A stretch of 64,000 nucleotides of DNA from Chitinophagales bacterium (lineage in GTDB: Bacteria; Bacteroidota; Bacteroidia; Chitinophagales; Chitinophagaceae), in assembly GCA_017303855.1 (NCBI GenBank), contig JAFLBL010000016.1:25674-89673 (forward strand), read 5' to 3'. The notes under the pieces are model-generated. The model made no database searches and was not told the origin of the DNA. It saw nothing but the letters and a program-made list of their open reading frames with translations. This document shows, one piece after another, positions 1 to 8,404 of this stretch; the first letter of the stretch is position 1; every line of letters begins with the position of its first letter. Position numbers and translations under genes: made by a program.

Positions 1-1740
1 GTCAACATAAGCCTGTTGTTGTAAATAATCAACAGCGGCCAGCATATCATCCATCTGTGCTTCTCCCAGTTTACGGAATATGGATTGCTCAAATGCCTTG
101 CCCCGGTTATCACTGCCACGGGTATCCACAGTAAACACCACATAGCCCTGTTGAGCCATATAGCGGAACCAGTAATCACCCGCACCTCCATTCCAGCTGT
201 TGAGGATCATCTGTGCATGCGGGCCGCCGTACCAGTATACAATCACCGGGTATTTTTTCCCCTGTGTAAGATTTACCGGTTTAAACAGGCGGCAGTAAAG
301 GCTATCCCCGTTTTTATTTTTTATCGTGAATACCGAAAGATCGCCGGTCGCATATTCGTTCAGCGGATTGGCGGATTGCAGCAATATTTTTGCCGGGTTC
401 TTTGCCGGTTTTTTCAGATCGGCCACCAGGATGGTTCTCGGGTTGGAGATGGTACTGTACTGATCAAGCAGGGTGGTTCCGTCCGCGCTTACCTGTGCAT
501 TGTGTACACCGGTACCTGTAGTCAGTAAAGTTATTTTACCGGATTTGATATTAACCGCGGAAAGGCTTCTGTCTACAGGGGATATAACGGTGGATACGAA
601 GTACAGGTTTTCCCCTTTGCTGTCAACTCCTTTTACTTCGGTTACTTCCCAATTGCCTTTTGTTAATGGCCGGATCAGTTTGCCGCTGATATCATAGAGA
701 TACAGCTGGTTCCAGCCGTCGCGGTTGCTTTGCCAGATAAACTGTGCCGGATTGTTTTTCAGAAACAGCATCGGCACCAATGGCTCTGTATATTTTTCAT
801 CTTTTTCTTCAAACAGGGTTTTGATGAATTCGCCATTACCTGCATTATATTGATTCAGCGATAGGTGATTCTGCTCCCTGTTTACGACGGCTATATAAAC
901 AAAGCGGTCATCGGGACTCCAGGCAATATTGGTCAGGTATTGTTCAGCCGGCAGGCCGGTCTTCAGCCAGATTGTGGAGGCTGTACTGGTATTGTAAATG
1001 CCCACCCGCACATGATGACTCTTATCACCGGCCATCGGGTATTTGATTAATTCCGCTTTGGCGGGCCGTTCATTCCATTGAATAATGGGATAGTCGTTCA
1101 CCATGCTCTGGTCCATCCGGTAGAAAGCCAGTTTCGTTCCTTTGTTGCTCCAGAAAATTCCTTTGCTGATGCCAAATTCATCCCGGTGTACGGAGGATGC
1201 GTAAACGATATCCTTACTGCCATCGGTGGTTACCTGGCTGGTTTGATTGTCTTTGGTAACGTACAGATTAAAATGATCCAGGTAAGCGATATAGCCGGCA
1301 CTGCTTTCTTCCGCATTCTCTTTTGAGGCCAGCTCCTTTGACAGCAGCACGGTTAATTTTTTTGCAGCCGGGTTATAGCTCACTTTATTCCCGTTATTAT
1401 TCATCATCCATCCACCTGCTGTAAAGCGGATAGCCGGCATGGTTTTAAATGTATCGGCACCCGCTTCCCGCATATATTGATTCAGGCCGGACAACTGTAA
1501 AAAAGCCGTTTCCTGTCCCGCGGTTTTATAATTGCCCCGCATCCATACATCCGTCCCATTTTGTTTTTTCAGGTACACATAATCCGTGCTGCCTTCAAAA
1601 AACTGAAGCTGCGCCAGGTTCTCCGGAGCCAGGGTGGTGCGTGCCCGTAGGAAAGCGTCTTCGAGGGAGAGGGGTTTGTTTTGTGCGGTGGCGACCAGCC
1701 AGGTGGTACTTGCCAGAAAAGCAACAACTATCTTTTTCAT
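1..1740 (-). CDS. Dipeptidyl-peptidase IV-like S9 serine peptidase (partial, C-terminus off window)
   Basis: Only the first 580 codons are visible; the frame stays open to the left edge. The protein starts with a Sec signal peptide (MKKIVVAFLAS..., predicted cut after ATAQ). It continues with a beta-propeller-like DPP-IV N-terminal domain and enters the alpha/beta-hydrolase domain near residue 480, with the S9 motifs WYGGPHAQ and VDTRGSDNRG. The catalytic Ser-Asp-His lie beyond the edge. Known S9B enzymes cleave X-Pro or X-Ala dipeptides from the N-terminus of peptides, usually in the periplasm or on the surface, which fits the signal peptide. The ATG at 1738-1740 is followed at once by the signal peptide. 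The family call is firm; the exact specificity is not. Confidence 0.88.
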   Translation of the reverse strand, partial: MKKIVVAFLASTTWLVATAQNKPLSLEDAFLRARTTLAPENLAQLQFFEGSTDYVYLKKQNGTDVWMRGNYKTAGQETAFLQLSGLNQYMREAGADTFKTMPAIRFTAGGWMMNNNGNKVSYNPAAKKLTVLLSKELASKENAEESSAGYIAYLDHFNLYVTKDNQTSQVTTDGSKDIVYASSVHRDEFGISKGIFWSNKGTKLAFYRMDQSMVNDYPIIQWNERPAKAELIKYPMAGDKSHHVRVGIYNTSTASTIWLKTGLPAEQYLTNIAWSPDDRFVYIAVVNREQNHLSLNQYNAGNGEFIKTLFEEKDEKYTEPLVPMLFLKNNPAQFIWQSNRDGWNQLYLYDISGKLIRPLTKGNWEVTEVKGVDSKGENLYFVSTVISPVDRSLSAVNIKSGKITLLTTGTGVHNAQVSADGTTLLDQYSTISNPRTILVADLKKPAKNPAKILLQSANPLNEYATGDLSVFTIKNKNGDSLYCRLFKPVNLTQGKKYPVIVYWYGGPHAQMILNSWNGGAGDYWFRYMAQQGYVVFTVDTRGSDNRGKAFEQSIFRKLGEAQMDDMLAAVDYLQQQAYVD

Positions 1741-1925
1741 GCGTGGCGTTTTGGAGTAGTAAAGGTAGCGATTCCATTGGCTATCTCCGGCGGATGACTG
1801 ACGTAAACTCAATCATAATTTATACAACAGCTCCACTTCGAAGCAAGCAGACGATTCTCCCGACTCCTGACTCCCTTCTCCATTTATACAACATCCACAC
1901 TACGAAGAAAACTGAAGATTCATCC

Positions 1926-1967
1926 GTACTCCGACTACTAACTCCAGACTACTAACTCCCGACTAAT
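1926..1967. repeat. Heptamer array containing the stop codon of the fadN-like gene
   Basis: Six 7-bp units run without gaps (GTACTCC, GACTACT, AACTCCA, GACTACT, AACTCCC, GACTAAT). The minus-strand TAG stop of the neighbouring gene (1963-1965) occupies positions 3-5 of the last unit. A looser pair of related stretches (ACTTCGAAG...GACGATTC then CCCGACTCCTGACTCCC) lies at 1830-1875. Confidence 0.8.
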
Positions 1968-4341
1968 TCCTCACCGGCCGTCCGCTCTTCAACACACTCT
2001 GTATCCTTTCCAGCGTTTTCTTTTCGCCGCATAAGGAAAGAAATGCTTCACGTTCCAGGTCGAGCAGGTATTGCTCGGATACAAGGGTGGGTTCGCTCAG
2101 GTCGCCGCCGCACATAACGTAAGCCAGTTTCTTTGCCACCAGGGCGTCATGCGCCGTGGCATAATTGGCCGTCTGCATGGCATGCACGCCGGAGTACAGG
2201 GCTCCCAGGGCGGATTGTCCCAGTACTTTAATATCGTTTCTGGGTACCGGTGTGGTATAACCGGCATCGTATATTTCAATCACCGATTTTTTGGCATCCG
2301 CAATCCGGCGCCCCTGGTTCATCGCCAGTTCATCCTGCCCCTTACGGTATATGCCCATATTGAAACCTTCATGGGCGGACGTAGCCACTTTGGCGGTGGC
2401 AATGGAAAGGAATCTGTTTTTTAACGTGATAGTCTCCGGTTCATCTTCATGCATTTCATCGGAGGCGCGCAATACAAATTCTTTGGTGCCCCCGCCACCG
2501 GGTATAAGACCTACGCCCAGCTCCACCAGTCCGGTATAGGTTTCAGCGGCCGGATGACATTTGTCCGCATGCAGGTTCAGTTCGCAGGCACCGCCCAGCG
2601 TGAGACCATGCGGGGCCACTACTACCGGGACAGACGAGTAACGCGCCCGCATCATCGTTTGCTGGAAATACCGGATCGCCATATTCAGTTCATCATAATC
2701 CTGCTCAATCGCGAACATAAAGATCATACCCACATTGGCGCCTGCCGAGAAGTTCGCGCCTTCATTGGCAATCACCAGTCCTTTATAATTTTTTTCCGCT
2801 TTATCAATAGCGGTTTGTATGCCGCTTAAGACATCGCTGCCGATACTGCCCATCTTGGTAAACCACTGCAGACCGAGTACATCATCACCGAGTTCATACA
2901 ACCGGCAACTGCCGTTTTTCCAGATCTGTTTATCGGTGTAATTGCTCATTACGATGAAAGCTTCACCACCGGGTAAGGCTTTATACGATTTGCTGGCGGG
3001 ATCATAGCTGAATTTGCGTCCGCCCTCTACTTTAAAGAAGGATTTATTACCCGCAGCCAGCATCTCTTCCACCCAGGTCGCTACTTTGTATCCGGCCGCT
3101 TTCATTGCTTCCGCGGTCTTTGCCACACCCAATACATCCCAGCTTTCAAAAGCACCGATCTCCCAGCCAAAGCCGGCCATCATGGCATCATCCACGCGGT
3201 ATAATTCATCACTTATTTCAGGTATCCGGAAAGAAATATAAGAGAACAGGCTGTAATGGAAATGACGATAAAACTCACCGGCTTTATCCTGACCGGCCAG
3301 CAACATTTTCAAACGGGTATACAAATCATCTACGGGTTTGGCGGCTTCCAATGTGGCAAATTTCGGTTTCACCCTTGGCGCATATTCCATGGTGTCCAGG
3401 TTCAGGGTAAGAATTTCCTTCTCCCCGCCGGCCCCTTTTGTTTTCTTAAAGAAACCCTGCCCGGTTTTATCACCCAGCCAGTTATTGCCGGCCATTTTCT
3501 CGAGCCAGTCCGGAATCGTAAACTGATCACGGGCTTCATCAGCCGGACAATTATCCGCAACTCCCCTGGCCACTTTCACAAGCGTATCAATTCCTACCAC
3601 ATCCGCTGTACGGAAAGTGGCGGATTTCGGACGACCGATCACCGGACCGGTCAGTGCATCGATCTCATCTATGCTGAGCTTGAGTTTTTCTTTTACATGC
3701 ATGATCGCCATCATGCCGAATACACCGATCCGGTTGGCGATAAAGGCAGGTGTGTCCTTACATAATACAGTAGTCTTTCCGAGATAAAGATCCCCGTAAT
3801 TCATCAGAAAATCCACAATGGCCGGATCGGTATGCGGCGTGGGGATGATCTCCAGTAAGCGGAGATAACGCGGCGGATTGAAAAAGTGTGTACCGCAGAA
3901 ATGTTTTTTGAAATCTTCACTTCGTCCTTCCGCCATCATATAAATCGGGATTCCGGACGTATTCGACGTGATCAGTGTGCCGGGCTTCCGGTATTGCTCC
4001 ACCTGCTCAAATACTTTTTGTTTGATATCGAGCCTTTCCACCACAACTTCAATAATCCAGTCGCAACCGGCGATATCCTTCATGTTGTCTTCAAAATTGC
4101 CGGTACTTATTTTCTTTACCACATCCTTGTGATACACGGGAGACGGATTACTCTTGATAGCTGCGGTCAATGCATCATTCACGATCTTGTTCCGTTCAGC
4201 CGGTTTGGCATCGGCCGCAATATCTTTGGGGGTTATATCCAGCAACAATACCTGCACCCCGATCCCTGCAAAATGACAGGCAATACGGGAACCCATTACT
4301 CCACTTCCAAGGACAGCAACTTTTTTTATGGCACGCTTCAT
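1963..4341 (-). CDS. 3-hydroxyacyl-CoA dehydrogenase / enoyl-CoA hydratase (FadN-like)
   Basis: A 792-residue bifunctional beta-oxidation enzyme with the dehydrogenase first, as in Bacillus FadN. The NAD-binding Rossmann motif GSGVMGSRIA is at residues 12-21, followed by the dehydrogenase C-terminal domain. A crotonase domain follows from about residue 460, with oxyanion-hole stretches ANFSAGANVGM and GLTLGGACELN and the glycine-rich ELGVGLIPGGGG. It should hydrate enoyl-CoA and oxidise the 3-hydroxyacyl-CoA in the cytoplasm. The usual partners (thiolase FadA, acyl-CoA dehydrogenase FadE) are not next to it here. The start ATG at 4341 directly precedes the Rossmann fold. The TAG stop lies inside a heptamer array. 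Confidence 0.9.
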   Translation of the reverse strand: MKRAIKKVAVLGSGVMGSRIACHFAGIGVQVLLLDITPKDIAADAKPAERNKIVNDALTAAIKSNPSPVYHKDVVKKISTGNFEDNMKDIAGCDWIIEVVVERLDIKQKVFEQVEQYRKPGTLITSNTSGIPIYMMAEGRSEDFKKHFCGTHFFNPPRYLRLLEIIPTPHTDPAIVDFLMNYGDLYLGKTTVLCKDTPAFIANRIGVFGMMAIMHVKEKLKLSIDEIDALTGPVIGRPKSATFRTADVVGIDTLVKVARGVADNCPADEARDQFTIPDWLEKMAGNNWLGDKTGQGFFKKTKGAGGEKEILTLNLDTMEYAPRVKPKFATLEAAKPVDDLYTRLKMLLAGQDKAGEFYRHFHYSLFSYISFRIPEISDELYRVDDAMMAGFGWEIGAFESWDVLGVAKTAEAMKAAGYKVATWVEEMLAAGNKSFFKVEGGRKFSYDPASKSYKALPGGEAFIVMSNYTDKQIWKNGSCRLYELGDDVLGLQWFTKMGSIGSDVLSGIQTAIDKAEKNYKGLVIANEGANFSAGANVGMIFMFAIEQDYDELNMAIRYFQQTMMRARYSSVPVVVAPHGLTLGGACELNLHADKCHPAAETYTGLVELGVGLIPGGGGTKEFVLRASDEMHEDEPETITLKNRFLSIATAKVATSAHEGFNMGIYRKGQDELAMNQGRRIADAKKSVIEIYDAGYTTPVPRNDIKVLGQSALGALYSGVHAMQTANYATAHDALVAKKLAYVMCGGDLSEPTLVSEQYLLDLEREAFLSLCGEKKTLERIQSVLKSGRPVRN

Positions 4342-4445
4342 AGATGCAGTTTTATAAAGAGGTAAAATAAAATAGTTAGTTATGCAACTAATTTGAAATC
4401 GAAGATAAGTTTTTTTGGGAACCGGAAAAAGCGGGACAATTTTTA

Positions 4446-7400
4446 TTACCGGTCAAAAGCGGGGAGCCCTTTTTGCCTGAGTTCCTGCCGGTAGCGGCGG
4501 ATCATTTTTTTATTACTCTTCGCCCCGGTACTGCTGCCCATTCCGCTGATTACAATCCGCAACAGGTAATTGATGGCCGAGCGGTCTCTTTTCCGGAGGG
4601 CAAATACATCGCCCGTGCGGGATTTGTTGTTTTTCCGGATCACAAAACTGTTGGCCATAAAACTTTTCAGCCGCGTAAGAAATGCCTGCCGTTCATCTTT
4701 TCCCGCTTTGAGAAACCGGATACTGAGATTCCGGTAATACATTTTTAATTCGCCCAGCGTAAGATATTCCCGGCCTGTAGCACGGAGGGAGAGGGTATCC
4801 AGCTCACCGGAATTCAGTTTGACGGATACCAGGGGAATCAAAACAGGATTCAACACTCGGATGTCACCGGTCTTGGCCCTTAAGGTCATCCGGAAACCGG
4901 AAAGAGAATCCCAGTAGGCAGCCTGTACTTTTAACCGGGTCCAGATGGAATCCATAACATACCCCGTGGCGCTGATATACAGACTGTCTCCTTTTTTTAT
5001 AAACCGGTTTTTTACATGCAGTAATTCGATCTGCATACGTGTTACCGGTACCGTGGCCGCTTTATTGGTTTTTTCACTGAATTCAGTATACATCACCGAT
5101 GCCTGCTGCAACTGCACGGTATCTACGGCAATACCCACCGGAATTCGGCTGATCAGTTCTACCGGTAAGGGACGGATGGCCCCGGCTGCAAAAGGTTGCC
5201 GTTTGTCTTTATAATCCGTAAACCAGGTCTTCCCGATGCGGATCTTCCCGATCCGGAATACACTGTCCTGTATAAAGCTTGCCTTGTCAATCGGCCCGAT
5301 CACTACTGAAGCACAACCGGTACTGATATAATCTTTCTGGAATGTTAACCGCGCCAGAAAACTATCCAGCACAGGCGTGGGCGTATACTGAAATGAATCC
5401 ACGGTGCAGTAACCGCTTTCCTGGCTGTAGCCGGCATTTTTCCAGCTGAACTGTTTAACCGGGTCAATATAATTCCCGGAAAACTTTTCAAGCCGGAATT
5501 GATTATTCGCGGCAGTTAACCGGTACGGATCGGTGAGTGTCTGATCGGAAATCTGTAACTGGTAAAGCCGGGCTTCGTCCAGTTGAAGCCGGCCTTTTTT
5601 ACGGCCAAGACTATCCACTGTAAATTGTCGGGCGGCAAGCTGCCGGATACGGGCCGACCATTCTGCCGGTTCATCAGCCCCTTTAACGTACGTCAGCTCT
5701 TCCACTACCGCTTCCACTTCACCATCGCCGGCATTAAACTGTTTTTTCCCCGGACTCTGATAGCTGAAATGATCCATATGCAGTTCCATGGACCCCACCT
5801 GTAGTTTGCCGGCCGGCTGACTGAAGCAGTTCTTTAGCAGGAGGTAATTGTTCTTTTTCGCATATCCATCCCAGTTAAATGTGGCGCCTTTGCCCGTTCC
5901 GGGTGACCGCAGTTCGATACGGGGTTGCAGCAAGCGTAGCTGACCAATTTGCAGATCTGGCCATTTTTGTTTACGGGGATTATCCGAAAGGTCCAGTTGT
6001 ACCTGAGGCGAATGCACCAGTACCGTATCCAGCCGGATCGTATTGGCCAGAGCGGAACCGATGGCCACATTACCGGTAATCAGCGGAGCGCGGAATTGAA
6101 AAGTCCCGTTGCTTATGGATGAATAGGTCACCTGCTCCAGGGTGGATGGAAGAGAATCCTCCACCCGGTAGCGGCCGACCCTGAGCGATTGTGATTTATC
6201 CGTATACAGTAATTGTTCACCCTGCACAGCCGGGTGCAATAATTGCAAAACCTGGCCCGGTTCTTTTTTTATTTCATCCGCCTGTATGGTATGCAGCAGG
6301 GTATTTATTTTCCGTTCGCCTTGTGTAATCGCGATCCGGGTTTCACCGCCCCGCAGATCTTTCAGTTCAATGGAAGGCGTGCCGGATTTCTTTTCCGGTT
6401 GTGCCGGCAGTTGCAGTTCCACACTGGCGGTATCCCATCGGATCCCGTTGGCCGTGATATCGCCCGTTTCCTCATCCACGAGTATATCATCCACCGCCGC
6501 ATTGATGGCGGTAATATCCATTTCTTTCTGCTGATCTGTTACCCGCACTTTACTGGCCAGCAGAAATCCGTTCTGATGGCCGTTGTATATCACATCCGCT
6601 AATCCGATTACCAGGTTACCGGCCCGGATAATTCCCTTTCTGAAATTCAACCGGTCCACCGCCGGTTCAAGAGCCCTTGCTTTCCGGGCTTTGAAGAGAG
6701 TACGGGTACTGATGGTCATGGACGCGTCTTCCAGTTGAACCGCATTGTTGTTTTTTAATTCGATGTCAATCCGGCCATGCCGGATATTCATTTTATCCAG
6801 CTGTATCAGCTGACCGATATTTCCCAAGGTGGTGAAGATGCTTTTTTTTCCCTTGCTGCCGGCCGGGGCCACAGCCGCGTTGTAATTGATTACCGGATCA
6901 TAGAGCGTGGCTTCACGAGCCCGGAGTTGCTGATTAAATACCAGGTCATCCCAGGATAATCCGGTTAATTCAAAACGGGGAATGCTGAACCGGCTGGATA
7001 AAGTGCCCGCGGCAAACTTGTCAAATACAAAATGATCGAGGTACACCCGGTCTTCCCGGATCAGGATACTGTCGAAACTGAGTTTGTAGGTACTGTCCCG
7101 GATAAAATTTTCATAGTTGCGGATGGCCAGCGCCACATTTTTTACCGTGAGCGGTTTGGCCGCCAGTCTGGATACTTTTAATCCCTGCAGTTCAAAACTG
7201 TTATTGGTAAAGTTGAAACTGGCCTGCTGGTCACCGGTATTGGTATTGATGTGAAAATCCGCATTGCGTACCAGTACGGTGCCCAGCAACAAATCGCCGG
7301 TGAGTTGTTGTACGATTTCTTCCAGCCGGGGTCCTTTCTTCTTTTCGCCGGGTAAGCGCCGGTTGTTTTCCACTTCCAGGTCGAAGCGGGGATTCAGACA

Positions 7401-8270
7401 AAGTACCGAATCGGCTTTGATCACTTCGGTACGATAGAGTGTATCAAAGTCGATACGGCTCAGGCGGAGCGTATCCACAAATACGCGAAACCTGGAGCGG
7501 CCCGTTTCCTTTTGTTCGGCGGTAATCGTACAGCTGTCAAACTCCACCTGCTGTTCTTTCAGGTTGATCCGGAAATTGCGGAAAGACAAACGGTGCCGGT
7601 TATCCGGGAATACAATATCCTGGTTACGGCTGCTCAGCACCACATTATCGCTGAACAGGAGTTTTTCCTTTTCTCCTTTCCGGGTATTGCCTACCGACAG
7701 ATTGTCAATATGAAAATGAATATTGCTGATCCGCATCGGTTCTTGTGCCGGTTGCAGTTTATTCACCAGGGTAAAGCGGGCATCGTTGATCTGAAACCGG
7801 TTGATACGGAATGTCTGCAGCGCTTCCTGTATCGAATTGTAAATTTTTCCCAGTTCTTCGGGAATGGAGACCTGCTTTTTTGCCGCGCTGTCTTTGCCCG
7901 GTAATGGTTTCAGGCGGGTAACGGTAAAATCCGGCTGATCCAGGTTCAGCGAATCAATCAGCAGTTTTTTATCCAGCAGGATCGGCAGAATTTCCTGTAC
8001 CGAAAGTTTGACATGCTGCACATGGAAACGGTAAGCTGTAACCGGATGAATGGAATCGGTGGAGTAAATAACGGCATTGGTAAGGTCCACCCGTTTACTG
8101 AACCAGCTGAAACGGAATTTCTGAATCTTCATTTTCAGTTTTCCGTGCGAACGGGACTCCACCAGGTCCTGTACAATATGCTTGGCCGTATAGTTGATCC
8201 AGATATGCAGGGTTATAAACAGCAGCAGCAGGATACCGGTGACGATACCTGTCCATTTCAAGAATTTCAT
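4446..8270 (-). CDS. Very large AsmA-like / DUF748-type envelope protein
   Basis: About 1274 residues. One N-terminal membrane helix (roughly residues 5-25, WTGIVTGILLLLFITLHIW) is followed by more than 1200 residues of repetitive beta-rich sequence. It has many short 'L..D.ldl..p.f.v' segments of the kind seen in AsmA/TamB-like bridge proteins, thought to span the periplasm and act in outer-membrane or lipid homeostasis. I infer the family from architecture and style, not from a hallmark motif. I chose the ATG at 8270 (MKFLKW...) because an AGAAAGG sequence precedes it; an in-frame TTG at 8291 would add seven residues. The gene is flanked by fadN-like and metG genes on the same strand, with gaps of 104 and 134 bp, so it probably has its own transcript. 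Confidence 0.65.
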   Translation of the reverse strand: MKFLKWTGIVTGILLLLFITLHIWINYTAKHIVQDLVESRSHGKLKMKIQKFRFSWFSKRVDLTNAVIYSTDSIHPVTAYRFHVQHVKLSVQEILPILLDKKLLIDSLNLDQPDFTVTRLKPLPGKDSAAKKQVSIPEELGKIYNSIQEALQTFRINRFQINDARFTLVNKLQPAQEPMRISNIHFHIDNLSVGNTRKGEKEKLLFSDNVVLSSRNQDIVFPDNRHRLSFRNFRINLKEQQVEFDSCTITAEQKETGRSRFRVFVDTLRLSRIDFDTLYRTEVIKADSVLCLNPRFDLEVENNRRLPGEKKKGPRLEEIVQQLTGDLLLGTVLVRNADFHINTNTGDQQASFNFTNNSFELQGLKVSRLAAKPLTVKNVALAIRNYENFIRDSTYKLSFDSILIREDRVYLDHFVFDKFAAGTLSSRFSIPRFELTGLSWDDLVFNQQLRAREATLYDPVINYNAAVAPAGSKGKKSIFTTLGNIGQLIQLDKMNIRHGRIDIELKNNNAVQLEDASMTISTRTLFKARKARALEPAVDRLNFRKGIIRAGNLVIGLADVIYNGHQNGFLLASKVRVTDQQKEMDITAINAAVDDILVDEETGDITANGIRWDTASVELQLPAQPEKKSGTPSIELKDLRGGETRIAITQGERKINTLLHTIQADEIKKEPGQVLQLLHPAVQGEQLLYTDKSQSLRVGRYRVEDSLPSTLEQVTYSSISNGTFQFRAPLITGNVAIGSALANTIRLDTVLVHSPQVQLDLSDNPRKQKWPDLQIGQLRLLQPRIELRSPGTGKGATFNWDGYAKKNNYLLLKNCFSQPAGKLQVGSMELHMDHFSYQSPGKKQFNAGDGEVEAVVEELTYVKGADEPAEWSARIRQLAARQFTVDSLGRKKGRLQLDEARLYQLQISDQTLTDPYRLTAANNQFRLEKFSGNYIDPVKQFSWKNAGYSQESGYCTVDSFQYTPTPVLDSFLARLTFQKDYISTGCASVVIGPIDKASFIQDSVFRIGKIRIGKTWFTDYKDKRQPFAAGAIRPLPVELISRIPVGIAVDTVQLQQASVMYTEFSEKTNKAATVPVTRMQIELLHVKNRFIKKGDSLYISATGYVMDSIWTRLKVQAAYWDSLSGFRMTLRAKTGDIRVLNPVLIPLVSVKLNSGELDTLSLRATGREYLTLGELKMYYRNLSIRFLKAGKDERQAFLTRLKSFMANSFVIRKNNKSRTGDVFALRKRDRSAINYLLRIVISGMGSSTGAKSNKKMIRRYRQELRQKGLPAFDR

Positions 8271-8351
8271 GGCCTTTCTGCTGCGTGACAAGGGACGAAG
8301 GATATTTAGTTTACAGGCGATGAATTTACTGAATAAAAAACGGAAACAAGT

Positions 8352-8385
8352 AAAAACCCCCGTTCCGGTGTAATCAGAACGGGGG
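8352..8385 (-). terminator. Rho-independent terminator of metG
   Basis: A perfect 9-bp stem CCCCCGTTC/GAACGGGGG (8357-8365 with 8377-8385) is followed, in the minus direction, by TTTTT. It lies 20 bp after the metG stop. Confidence 0.85.
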
Positions 8386-8404
8386 CTGCCTGTAATTTTA
8401 ACAG

